Assembly (NCBI GenBank): GCA_021819085.1
Contig: JAKASJ010000017.1
Location: forward strand, 1 to 64,000
Source: Pseudomonadota bacterium
Lineage (GTDB): Bacteria; Pseudomonadota; Gammaproteobacteria; Acidiferrobacterales; UBA6901
Direction of reading: 5' to 3'
Length of the DNA stretch: 64,000 nucleotides
Below, one piece after another: positions 11,350 to 19,144 of this stretch; the first letter of the stretch is position 1; each line of letters opens with the position of its first letter. The notes under the pieces were generated by a model. That model was not told the origin of the DNA. It saw only the letters and a list, made by a program, of their open reading frames with translations, and did no database searches. The position numbers were made by a program, and so were the translations under genes.

Positions 11350-11918
11350 GGGGCTGTTCCGCCGCGGCGGGCAGGGGCCTCGCTCCACTTCTGCACCGTG
11401 TAGCGTGAAAGCCGCACCGAGTGGTGCCAGAAATCCGCAGGCAGGCCGGCCTTGCGCTTCAGATGGAACAGGAACTGGTCGGGTTCCGGCAGCTGTTCCC
11501 ACACCTGTGGCAGGAAGGTAGCACGGGCGCGGCCGAATTCCAGCACCACTCCGTCTATGCCCGGGCGCAGTATCGTCCGCGCGTGCTTTTCATCGGTCGC
11601 CACCAGAGGCTCGGCGGCAGAGAGCAGCGATATCTCGATCGCCGTGTCCGGGTATTCGTGCCGGGTGAGCGGCGCGAAGCGCGGATCACGGAACGCCGCC
11701 GCTTTGGCGTTGTTTTCGACATCGGTACGCAGCGCGCGCGTCGCCTCAAGGCTGCCGATGCAACCGCGCAGTTCCCCGTGGTGCGTGAGGGTCACGAACG
11801 TGGCTCCTGGCATCGACAGCTGCGGCGCCTCCTCGTATGCCCGGCACGCTTCATCCAGGGCAGTGGCGATGGTGTTGCGCGCAACGATCAGCAGCGCTGT
11901 GCCGAGCGTGTCAGTCAT
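11346..11918 (-). CDS. amrA: AmmeMemoRadiSam system protein A (AMMECR1 domain)
   Basis: A 190-residue AMMECR1-domain protein. The diagnostic strand HHGELRGCIGSLEATRAL is present (LRGCIG motif), followed by DPRFAPLTRHEYPDTAIEISLL and the C-terminal FLPQVWEQLPEPDQFLFHL. The molecular function of the domain is unknown; in bacteria it is almost always encoded with MEMO and a radical SAM enzyme, as here. ATG at 11918 is chosen because GAGGAG precedes it; a longer reading would overlap more of amrB. The gene overlaps amrB by eight bases and amrS by four. Confidence 0.93.
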   Translation of the reverse strand: MTDTLGTALLIVARNTIATALDEACRAYEEAPQLSMPGATFVTLTHHGELRGCIGSLEATRALRTDVENNAKAAAFRDPRFAPLTRHEYPDTAIEISLLSAAEPLVATDEKHARTILRPGIDGVVLEFGRARATFLPQVWEQLPEPDQFLFHLKRKAGLPADFWHHSVRLSRYTVQKWSEAPARRGGTAP

Positions 11919-12726
11919 GGAGTGGCTCCTCGAAGGCCATAGCCGCGTAGCCGACAACCTCTCCGCGCCCGCCCGCCGTGTCTCCGGAATTGCGCAGGTC
12001 GAGCAGCTGCGGACGCAGCCGGTGTGTGCGGGCCGCCAGGATCAGCCCCCTGACGGAGGCGCTGCCGCAGGCCTCGGCGTCGCCGACGGGCTCACCGTCG
12101 AGTGCGAGGATTGCCTCGACCGTGCGGCCGTCCGTCTCGCGTGCTGCTTCATAAGGAAGGTAATGGGACAGGTCAGTGCTGACCACGATCAGCGTTTCCG
12201 GACCGCCCCACAGAATCTCGATCACCTCGGCCACCTCGGACGGAGTCACAGCGCCGACCGCGAGCGGGAGGATCCGGAACGCCTTCAGTACTTGCTGCAG
12301 AAAAGGGAGCTGCACTTCGAGGGAATGTTCACGCGCATGCGCCGGCTCGCTCACCGTCACCTGCGGCAGGTGCATGATCGCCGAGGCGGCGTCCTGATCG
12401 ACGTCGATGGCACCGAGAGGTGTGGTGAAACGTTCCGCTCCCGGCAGCGCCAGACCGCGCACAGGCAGGCGGTGCGCCGGCCCCAGCAAAATGACACGTT
12501 TGATGCCGGCAGAGCGCCCCCGCAGGCCGGCATAGGCGCTCGCTGCCACCGCGCCGGAGTACACATAGCCGGCGTGCGGGACAATGATCGCCTTGGGTAA
12601 CGGTCCGCCGCCGGCAGATGCGGCGGCCTCCGACAGCAGATGATCCACCATGCGCACCAGTGCGACCCGTTCCCCGGGGTAGAAGCTGCCGCTCACGGCT
12701 GCCGGACGGACTCGGGACATGATCAA
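11911..12726 (-). CDS. amrB: AmmeMemoRadiSam system protein B (MEMO family)
   Basis: A 271-residue MEMO-family protein, related in fold to class III extradiol dioxygenases. The expected metal-ligand stretches are there: IIVPHAGYVYSGAVAA, LLGPAHRLPVRG, HAREHSLEVQLPFLQ, and VVSTDLSHYLPY. The human homologue MEMO1 has been reported to bind reduced copper or iron; what the bacterial protein does is not settled. It is first in the operon amrB-amrA-amrS-hydrolase. The start may be at 12726 or six bases inside at 12720 (MIM-SRV). A promoter-like pair lies 32-59 bases upstream. Confidence 0.93.
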   Translation of the reverse strand: MIMSRVRPAAVSGSFYPGERVALVRMVDHLLSEAAASAGGGPLPKAIIVPHAGYVYSGAVAASAYAGLRGRSAGIKRVILLGPAHRLPVRGLALPGAERFTTPLGAIDVDQDAASAIMHLPQVTVSEPAHAREHSLEVQLPFLQQVLKAFRILPLAVGAVTPSEVAEVIEILWGGPETLIVVSTDLSHYLPYEAARETDGRTVEAILALDGEPVGDAEACGSASVRGLILAARTHRLRPQLLDLRNSGDTAGGRGEVVGYAAMAFEEPLHD

Positions 12727-12757
12727 GCTGCCTCGCTGACGGCTATGTTGTCCTCGT

Positions 12758-12785
12758 TAGATAAGGGCAGCCGGGCCGTTATCAA
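12758..12785 (-). promoter_or_regulatory. Sigma-70-type promoter of the amr operon
   Basis: On the minus strand TTGATA (12785-12780) and TATCTA (12763-12758) are 16 bases apart, close to consensus. The predicted start of transcription would fall about 25 bases upstream of amrB. This suggests the amr operon is expressed separately from the thioesterase gene upstream. Confidence 0.5.
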
Positions 12786-12795
12786 GTCCCTGCCG

Positions 12796-12809
12796 GTGCC
12801 CCGGGGCAC
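12796..12809. repeat. Perfect 14-base palindrome upstream of the amr promoter
   Basis: GTGCCCCGGGGCAC is self-complementary over all 14 bases. It lies just upstream of the predicted -35 of the amr operon and downstream of the thioesterase stop codon. It may be an operator or part of a transcription stop; its high GC content makes chance possible. Confidence 0.35.
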
Positions 12810-12844
12810 GTCCGCAACCGGCACGCACCGGATACGGGCGCCGC

Positions 12845-13255
12845 TCAATTATGTTCAGGCGGCACTTCGCGTGGCAGACGCTGGTCATCGATCGCGACAT
12901 AGGTCAGCGTGGCTTCCGTCACCTTGACGCATTCCCCGGCCCATTCCCCTTTGTGCCGCGCGCGCTCGGCATAGACCACCACGTCCACGGTTATGGAGCT
13001 GCGGCCGACCCTTACCACCTCGGCGTAGAAACTCACCAGGTCGTTTACGAATACCGGTTTGCGGAACTGGAACGCGTTTACCGCGACGGTCACGATGCGG
13101 CCGCGCGCGCGCCGGCTTGCAACAACACTGCCGGCGATGTCGGCCTGAGCCATGATCCAGCCACCGAAGATGTCTCCGGCGGAATTGGTGTCGGAAGGCA
13201 TCGGCACGACACGCAGGGTAGGGTGACGATCGGTCGGAAGGCTGTCTTCGCTCAT
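12845..13255 (-). CDS. Acyl-CoA thioesterase, YciA-like hotdog fold
   Basis: A 136-residue single-domain hotdog thioesterase that hydrolyses acyl-CoA. The pattern PMPSDTNSAGDIFGGWIMAQADIAGSV is the signature of the YciA/BFIT-type family (DxNxxGDIFGGW), with the Asp-containing helix and GRIVTVAVNAFQFRKPVFVNDLVSFYAEV following. Length equals the E. coli protein's (about 130). It is last in a unit with the ATP-grasp and metallopeptidase genes, with a 15-base gap to the ATP-grasp stop codon. Thioesterases of this type often act as broad housekeeping enzymes, so its place in the operon may or may not be functional. Confidence 0.9.
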   Translation of the reverse strand: MSEDSLPTDRHPTLRVVPMPSDTNSAGDIFGGWIMAQADIAGSVVASRRARGRIVTVAVNAFQFRKPVFVNDLVSFYAEVVRVGRSSITVDVVVYAERARHKGEWAGECVKVTEATLTYVAIDDQRLPREVPPEHN

Positions 13256-13270
13256 GAGTCGATGTCCTGG

Positions 13271-14299
13271 CTACTGTATTCTGGCGCTGGCATGCGCGCG
13301 CAAACCGAGCCGCACGATACGCTGAATGAATTCCTCGTAGTTCATTCCGGCCCTGCGCGCCGAAAGTGTGCTGTCCTCGTCCCGCGCGATCCCGGGATTG
13401 GGGTTGGCTTCGAGCACATAGACCTGCCCGGCACCGTTCAGGCGCATGTCTATGCGTGCGTAGCCGCTCATTCCCAGGGCCCGGTAGATTCTCTTGCACA
13501 GCCAGCCGATGCGTTCGGTTGTCTCCGGCGCAAGGTCGGCGGCAAATTGATAGTCGATCCCCCAGCGCTCCCGGTACTTGCCGTCCCACTTTACCTTGTA
13601 GGTGGCCATGCGTGGAGCGCCTTCGATCGCATTGCGGAAGATCAGCTCACGCGCGGGCAGTACCTGCAGTTGCACGTTGCCGAGCACCGTGACGTAGATC
13701 TCGCGGCCGTCGATGTACTGCTCGGCAATGGCATCGTCCTGGATGCGCTCGTGGATGAACTGCACGCGCTCCTGCAGCTGGCGCTCGGTTTCTACGTAAG
13801 ACGCCTGCGCAATGCCGAGAGAACCCTCCTCGGTGAGTGCCTTGACGATCACCGGGTACGGTACGCGGCGCATGGGTGGCGATTTGCGGCCGCGCGGGAA
13901 GACGCGGAAATCCGGAACCTGAATGCGGTGATAGGCGAGCAGCTTCTTGGAAAGCGCCTTGTCGCGTGCCAGCAGCAGGCCACGCGGATTGCACCCGGTG
14001 TAGGGAAGTTTCATCATCTCGAGAAAGCTCACCACATAGTAATCGAACGCCGCGATGCCGGCGAATTCCTCGAGCAGATTGAACGCGATATCCGGCTTCC
14101 ATTGTTCTATGGTCGTGCGTATCGGCGCGAGGTCGTCGTAGACTCCCACCACGTGCACTTCGTGGCCGAGTTTCAGCAGAGCATGTTTGACGTCGTACTC
14201 GGTACGGAATTTCTCCATGCGCGGATCGTCTCTGGAATGCAGGTCGTCCGGAGGAACCAGGGAGTAATGGACGAGCATCATCACGCGGAGTTTCTTCAT
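13271..14299 (-). CDS. ATP-grasp ligase, D-Ala-D-Ala-ligase-like
   Basis: A 342-residue ATP-grasp protein. The N-terminal part (MKKLRVMMLVHYSLVPP, ..HEVHVVGVYDDL) resembles the substrate domain. The ATP-binding middle is YPVIVKALTEEGSLGIAQASYV, then IAEQYIDGREIYVTVLGN. The magnesium site is YARIDMRLNGAGQVYVLEANPNPG, with the expected D-N-rich layout (D..., E.N.N). It is like but not the same as Ddl; the sequence ends EDSTLSARRAGMNYEEFI. The substrate cannot be told, but the fold joins a carboxylate to an amine. Its start overlaps the upstream metallopeptidase stop codon by four bases, so the two are coupled. Start ATG at 14299; longer readings overlap the neighbour more. Confidence 0.85.
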   Translation of the reverse strand: MKKLRVMMLVHYSLVPPDDLHSRDDPRMEKFRTEYDVKHALLKLGHEVHVVGVYDDLAPIRTTIEQWKPDIAFNLLEEFAGIAAFDYYVVSFLEMMKLPYTGCNPRGLLLARDKALSKKLLAYHRIQVPDFRVFPRGRKSPPMRRVPYPVIVKALTEEGSLGIAQASYVETERQLQERVQFIHERIQDDAIAEQYIDGREIYVTVLGNVQLQVLPARELIFRNAIEGAPRMATYKVKWDGKYRERWGIDYQFAADLAPETTERIGWLCKRIYRALGMSGYARIDMRLNGAGQVYVLEANPNPGIARDEDSTLSARRAGMNYEEFIQRIVRLGLRAHASARIQ

Positions 14300-15354
14300 A
14301 GAGTAAGGCGCGAACTGCCAGCCCGCAGTGAGCCCATATAGAGCATGATCAGCGCCGAAACCAGCGGCAACTGCGCGCACCCGCCATCTGCAGGTGCGTG
14401 CAGGTCCAGTTCATCGGCAAGCTGGGCCATGTGCGTGAGTGTCAGGTTTACCCGGTAGCGTGGTGCCGCGGTCCATAGCGAGACCGCGACCAGAGCGTCC
14501 CGGCGGTGACGCCGGATGAAGCGCGCGGCGGGCTCGGTGCGCCGGGACCTGGCGGCAGGGAAGATCCGCTCCAGTTGCTGGCGGTGAAAGCGGGGGTAGG
14601 CGGCACCCAGCCGCTCCTGTTTCTGCTCGAAATACTGGCGCAGTGTCAGGCGTAGCGTGCTTACCGAGTCGACATGGCGCCGGTTGTGCAGCGCCTGCCG
14701 CTGCTGCCCGATCTCCTGCATCAGGGCGTCGACGTACTCGAGCTTGCGCAGTGCCGGCCAGCCGCGGTAGCGCTCGTGCCAGCCCGATCGCGGGTCCAGC
14801 CACACCGCGAACGTCTCTGCCCAGTCCTCGTGCGGATGGCTCTGCGCATACCAACCGTCGAGATTTATCACGTAGCTCCGGCTGTCGGGTCGCGGCAGGT
14901 AGCTCTCCGGATAGCTGCGGGCCGCGCGTCCGAAGCGCCGCCGCCACTCATGCCTCCGATGCAGGCGATATGCATTGGCCAGCGCATGCGCCGTCTCGTG
15001 GCGCATGAGTTTCTGGCACTCCTGCCTGCTTCCGCCCTCCAGCTCCAGCATCCAGCGCTTTTCTAGCTGTGCAAGGCGGGGATGTGCGAGGTAAAAGGGG
15101 ATGGCAAACCCGGGCACGCCGTCCGGACTGAACCAGCAGTCCGACAGCCAGCAGTGCGGCCGGAATCGGATGCCGCGGCGGTCGAGTTCGCGGTATAGCA
15201 CGGAGATCTGCTGTTCCAGCGGGCTGCGTGCGAGCGTCAGGCCGAGGTCGCAAAGGCGGGTATCAAGCAGGCGCTGCTCCGACCAGCCGGCCCAGCGAAA
15301 GACGGGTTTGCGCCGGTGCGCGGCGCCGCTACGCGACAGGGCGCTCGGGCTCAT
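14296..15354 (-). CDS. Putative zinc metallopeptidase (HExxH), unknown substrate
   Basis: A 352-residue protein with no signal peptide, so probably cytosolic. The zincin motif HETAH lies at about residues 119-123, inside QKLMRHETAHALANAY. A second acidic stretch, HPHEDWAETFAVW (about residues 174-185), supplies candidate third ligands. The DWAETFA pattern matches the 'putative zinc-binding metallo-peptidase' group (PF15887-like) as I recall it. N-terminal part is Arg-rich. It is first in an operon with an ATP-grasp ligase (four-base ATGA overlap) and a thioesterase. ATG at 15354 is chosen; a longer frame runs upstream without a ribosome site. A peptide or amino-acid conjugate substrate is a guess from the pairing. 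Confidence 0.75.
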   Translation of the reverse strand: MSPSALSRSGAAHRRKPVFRWAGWSEQRLLDTRLCDLGLTLARSPLEQQISVLYRELDRRGIRFRPHCWLSDCWFSPDGVPGFAIPFYLAHPRLAQLEKRWMLELEGGSRQECQKLMRHETAHALANAYRLHRRHEWRRRFGRAARSYPESYLPRPDSRSYVINLDGWYAQSHPHEDWAETFAVWLDPRSGWHERYRGWPALRKLEYVDALMQEIGQQRQALHNRRHVDSVSTLRLTLRQYFEQKQERLGAAYPRFHRQQLERIFPAARSRRTEPAARFIRRHRRDALVAVSLWTAAPRYRVNLTLTHMAQLADELDLHAPADGGCAQLPLVSALIMLYMGSLRAGSSRLTL

Positions 15355-15732
15355 GAAGCGTGCGCGGTGCCGACACCGCGTCGCCGGGATTGAAGTCGCA
15401 TGGACATGTGTCGGCGGCAGGCCGTCTCTCGGATAATTGCGTGTAACTATAATCCAAACCGTGTCCGAATGAATGTCGTTCCGCAAGGCGCCGCACCATG
15501 GTCTGGTGTGCGCGGCCACATGCGGTTATGGTTCAATCCTGCGCCGGCGGCGTCTGGGTGAGCGCTCCGGGGCGGGGTCGTTGCGCAGGTGCCGGCGTGT
15601 CCGAGTCAGGCAGTGCGCGCGGTCATTCCATTCCGGGACCTGATGTGCGGGCTCCGGCCCGGGCGCGCGGATCGATAGACGCGCCCCGAACTCTTGCGGG
15701 ATCCGAGGATTCATTTGGGAACTGACAACGAA
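15355..15732. other. Divergent intergenic region without a supported gene
   Basis: About 380 bases between the metallopeptidase gene (minus) and the MipA-like gene (plus). No frame here looks protein-like. A TATAAT stands at 15448-15453 on the plus strand, but no good -35 is 17 bases upstream; the same patch is AT-rich and could serve the minus-strand operon. Confidence 0.5.
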
Positions 15733-16596
15733 ATGCGGCTGCCGGCGGCGCGCGCCGGGCGCGACCGCCTGCGCCGGATGCTGGCCGCAGTGCTGCTGGC
15801 CAGTGTGGCGGTGCCGGTACATGCCGCCCAGCGCCCGCTTTGGGAAATCGGTTTTGGCGTGGCTCCGCTCACCGTCCCGGACTACCGTGGGTCGGACGAG
15901 CAGCGCAACTATGTTCTGCCGCTGCCATACCTCGTGTATCGTGGCGACTTTGTGACTGTGAATCGCCATGGTGTAGCGGGACATGTGCTGAGAAACCGGC
16001 GTATTCGTCTCTCCGTAAGCCTGAATGCCGGAGTTCCAGTGAAAAGCAGCGGCAACGACGCGCGTGCCGGAATGCCGGATCTTTACCCGACCCTGGAAGC
16101 CGGACCGGTGCTCGATGTCTGCCTCGACCCGGTGTGCCGGCGCGAACCGACCTGGTCCTTCAGTCTGCCGGCACGCGCAGTGATCGCGACCGACCTGCGG
16201 CATACGCGCTATATCGGCTGGGTATTCAACCCGGCCATCAACTACGACACGCAACTCCTGCTGGGTGCGGGGCGCTGGAATTTCGGCGCGGCGCTCGGCC
16301 CGGTATTCGCGACCGCGCAGCAGAACGTGTACTACTACCAGGTCGACCCTGCCTATGTTACGCCCACGCGCCCGGCTTATGCGGCGCGCGGCGGCTATGG
16401 AGGGATGCGCATGACGATCGGGGTGAGCAGGCGGTTTCGCAGCACCTGGTTCGGCGCGTTCGTGCGCTATGACAACCTCTCCGGGGCGGTGTTCGAGAAC
16501 AGTCCGCTGGTGCGTGTCCGCAACTCCTTCATGGCAGGTTTCGGGATCGCATGGATCTTCGCGCACTCCGCTGCCATGGTTCCGGTGCGCCCCTGA
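15733..16596 (+). CDS. MipA/OmpV family outer-membrane protein
   Basis: A 287-residue exported beta-barrel. The signal peptide runs to about residue 32 (LRRMLAAVLLASVAVPVHAA), then WEIGFGVAPLTVPDYRGSDEQRNYVLPLPYLVYRG, which is the N-terminal signature of the MipA/OmpV family (PDYRGS, PYLVYRG). The last segment ends in a hydrophobic strand (FMAGFGIAWIF), although a short tail follows. E. coli MipA is a scaffold linking murein synthases and hydrolases; many homologues are plain porin-like proteins, so role is open. ATG at 15733 is used. A TTG at 15715 with GAGGA six bases upstream is a good alternative start. Confidence 0.88.
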   Translation: MRLPAARAGRDRLRRMLAAVLLASVAVPVHAAQRPLWEIGFGVAPLTVPDYRGSDEQRNYVLPLPYLVYRGDFVTVNRHGVAGHVLRNRRIRLSVSLNAGVPVKSSGNDARAGMPDLYPTLEAGPVLDVCLDPVCRREPTWSFSLPARAVIATDLRHTRYIGWVFNPAINYDTQLLLGAGRWNFGAALGPVFATAQQNVYYYQVDPAYVTPTRPAYAARGGYGGMRMTIGVSRRFRSTWFGAFVRYDNLSGAVFENSPLVRVRNSFMAGFGIAWIFAHSAAMVPVRP

Positions 16597-16702
16597 AACG
16601 GTGCGCCCGATCCGTTCCCGGTTATACGCGTCCCGTGCTGTCCGGCCTATGGATATCCGGGATCCCAGCCGCTAAACTCTGGCGATCGCATTGACCGCGC
16701 AG

Positions 16703-17029
16703 ATGACCCCCGGAACGCATATGCATCAGCCACAGTCCCCCGAGGAGTATCTCGACCTCATCGAGCAGGCACAGTTCGAGGTCGAGGATCTGCTGCGTTG
16801 TGCCGAAGAAGAGGGCGACGGCCTTCAGGAGTTCGGCGCCCGCATTCCGATCTATCAGCAGCTCGGCGCGGCGCTCGGTCTGCTGCACGGCGAGGTGGCC
16901 GACGGCTCCCATGATTTCGGCAGTGGCGAGGATCTCGCCATCATGCCCGTGGTGCGCCAGTGGAAGGCCTACATACCGTTTCACGGGCTGCTCGAGACGC
17001 TCAATACCGTTCACAGGTCGGGTTTCTGA
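16703..17029 (+). CDS. Conserved small acidic protein of unknown function
   Basis: A protein of about 108 residues with no membrane helix or signal. It is acidic: YLDLIEQAQFEVEDLLRCAEEEGDG near the N-terminus, helical and probably soluble, then LGAALGLLHGEVADGS and a Pro/Trp-containing end. I do not recognise a family. Starts at 16703 and 16721 are both possible; neither has a strong ribosome site. It lies between the MipA-like gene and aroC on the same strand and ends 47 bases before aroC, so it may be cotranscribed. Coding is supported by the frame's length and by sensible composition only. Confidence 0.6.
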   Translation: MTPGTHMHQPQSPEEYLDLIEQAQFEVEDLLRCAEEEGDGLQEFGARIPIYQQLGAALGLLHGEVADGSHDFGSGEDLAIMPVVRQWKAYIPFHGLLETLNTVHRSGF

Positions 17030-17076
17030 CCGGTACGCATCTGTCGGGTCCCGGGTAAATCCGGTACCATGCGGCC

Positions 17077-18174
17077 ATGTCCGGCAATACCTTCGGCAAG
17101 CTGTTCACGGTCACCACCTGCGGGGAGAGCCACGGGCCGGCCTATCTGTGCATCGTCGATGGCTGCCCCCCGGGCATGGCGCTCGGCGAGGCTGATCTGC
17201 AACGCGATCTGGACCGGCGCAAGCCGGGACAGTCGCGTCACACTACCCAGCGGCGCGAAGCCGATGAGGTGAAGATCCTTTCCGGCGTGTTCGAGGGGCG
17301 TACCACCGGAACGCCCATAGGGCTGATGATCCAGAACACGGATCAGCGCTCCCAGGACTATTCGAAGATTATGGATCGGTTCCGGCCCGGTCACGCGGAC
17401 TACACCTACCAGCAGAAATACGGTTTTCGCGACTATCGCGGCGGCGGCCGCGCGTCGGCACGCGAGACCGCAATGCGTGTTGCCGCCGGCGCCATCGCCA
17501 AGAAATACCTGCACGAGCGCATCGGAATCAGCGTGCGCGGTTACCTGGCGGAGCTCGGGCCGATCCGCATGGAGCGGGTCGAGTGGGATGAGGTCGAGAA
17601 CAATCCGTTTTTCTGTCCCGACCCGCAGAAAGTGCCGGAGCTGGAAGCGTACATGGATGCGCTGCGCAAGGAGGGAAACTCGATCGGCGCCCGTGTCAAT
17701 GTCGTCGCTGGCAATGTGCCTGTCGGGCTGGGCGAGCCGGTGTTCGGACGGCTCGATGCCGACATTGCCGCGGCGCTCATGAGCATCAATGCCGTGAAGG
17801 GTGTCGAGATCGGGGCCGGATTCGCGAGCATCGGCCAGAAGGGCAGCGAGCATCGCGACGAGATGACGCCGCAGGGTTTTCTCAGCAACAATGCCGGCGG
17901 CATCCTCGGTGGAATATCCACCGGCCAGGACATCGTCGCGAGCCTTGCGCTCAAGGCTACCTCGAGCATACGTCTGCCTGGCCGGACGGTGAACCTCGCC
18001 GGCGATCCGGCAGAGGTGATCACCACCGGGCGTCACGATCCCTGCGTCGGGATCCGCGCCACTCCGATTGCCGAGGCCATGCTCGCCATTGTGCTGATGG
18101 ATCATGTCCTGCGTCATCGCGCCCAGAATCTCGACGTGGTGCGGACCACGCCCGACATCCCCGGCAGTGCCTGA
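17077..18174 (+). CDS. aroC: Chorismate synthase
   Basis: A 365-residue enzyme for the last shikimate step, 5-enolpyruvylshikimate-3-phosphate to chorismate, using reduced FMN. The family's first signature is at the N-terminus ([28 protein letters not shown]), and [28 protein letters not shown] follows near residue 105, with the conserved Arg/His cluster. [17 protein letters not shown] and [16 protein letters not shown] complete the pattern. Length is standard (about 360). The next gene starts 16 bases after its stop codon. Nothing odd was seen. Confidence 0.97.
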   Translation: MSGNTFGKLFTVTTCGESHGPAYLCIVDGCPPGMALGEADLQRDLDRRKPGQSRHTTQRREADEVKILSGVFEGRTTGTPIGLMIQNTDQRSQDYSKIMDRFRPGHADYTYQQKYGFRDYRGGGRASARETAMRVAAGAIAKKYLHERIGISVRGYLAELGPIRMERVEWDEVENNPFFCPDPQKVPELEAYMDALRKEGNSIGARVNVVAGNVPVGLGEPVFGRLDADIAAALMSINAVKGVEIGAGFASIGQKGSEHRDEMTPQGFLSNNAGGILGGISTGQDIVASLALKATSSIRLPGRTVNLAGDPAEVITTGRHDPCVGIRATPIAEAMLAIVLMDHVLRHRAQNLDVVRTTPDIPGSA

Positions 18175-18190
18175 CCGCCCGGGGCGGGAT

Positions 18191-19039
18191 ATGGCCAGGA
18201 GCCGGAAGCCGATGGAGCATGACGCCGTTGCGCAGAACTACGGGACCGGACAGGTGCTCGATCGCATCCAGGCCGGGCTGCAGCAGCTCGGCAAGGTTCC
18301 CGGTTCGGTCACGATCGAGGATCTCGCCGCGGTCGATGAATTCCACATAGGAGGGCGTCAGGCGTCGGAAGACCTCCTCGCACAGCTGGAACTGTCGGCC
18401 GCAGACCGGGTGCTGGACATTGGTTGTGGCCTCGGGGGAACGGCGCGCCTGCTGGCAAGCCGTTACCGCTGCCGGGTGAGCGGCGTTGACCGGACCGCCG
18501 AGTACGTGGCGACCGCCAGAGCGCTGTGCGCGTGGACGGGGCTTTCCGGGCAGATCGAGTTTTGCCAGGCAGATGCGTGCCGCCTGCCGTTCGGGGCCGA
18601 TGTGTTCGATGCCGCCTGCATGCTGCATGTCGGCATGAACATCGATGACAAGGCCGCCCTGTGGTCCGAGGTGCACCGGGTGCTGCGTTCCGGGGCGCGG
18701 TTCGGGATCTACGATGTGATGCGTATCGCCGACGGAGCGCTGGCGTATCCCGTTCCGTGGGCGGCCGATGCCGCTGCAAGCCATCTGCATTCCCCGCAAG
18801 CCTACAGGCAGGCGCTGCAGGAGTGCGGCTTTTCCGTTGTTGCCGAGCGCAACCGGCGCGATTTCGCGCTCGCTTTCTTTAGCCAGGTGCGGGCGCAACT
18901 GGCCGCTGCCGGACCGCCCGCGCTGGGGTTGCATCTTCTTATGGGGGCGAGTACGGGAGCAAGAATGCAGAATATTATCAGCGGCGTTTCCGCGGGCCTC
19001 GTGGCGCCGGTCGAGTTCATTGTCCAGAAGCGCCGCTAG
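18191..19039 (+). CDS. Class I SAM-dependent methyltransferase
   Basis: About 282 residues. Motif I of the Rossmann fold is clear (VLDIGCGLGGTARLLA, near residue 95), followed by the acidic end of strand 2 (VSGVDRT) and AACMLHVGMNIDDK and LRSGARFGIYDVMRI. The family pattern is like methyltransferases of small molecules such as glycine/sarcosine or phosphoethanolamine types; no substrate can be assigned. Starts at 18191 (with GGGGCGGGAT before it) or 18212 (MEHDAVAQNYG) are possible. It follows aroC by 16 bases and precedes the MFS gene by about 105, so all three may be cotranscribed. Confidence 0.85.
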   Translation: MARSRKPMEHDAVAQNYGTGQVLDRIQAGLQQLGKVPGSVTIEDLAAVDEFHIGGRQASEDLLAQLELSAADRVLDIGCGLGGTARLLASRYRCRVSGVDRTAEYVATARALCAWTGLSGQIEFCQADACRLPFGADVFDAACMLHVGMNIDDKAALWSEVHRVLRSGARFGIYDVMRIADGALAYPVPWAADAAASHLHSPQAYRQALQECGFSVVAERNRRDFALAFFSQVRAQLAAAGPPALGLHLLMGASTGARMQNIISGVSAGLVAPVEFIVQKRR

Positions 19040-19144
19040 CTGCATTGCCGCATGACCGTTGAACGAGCGTGAGCGCAGTTCTTGTCCGGCCCGGGCTGCG
19101 CAGCAGCCGCTGTGCCGCCTCTGCGGCGTAGGGAGTACGACGCA

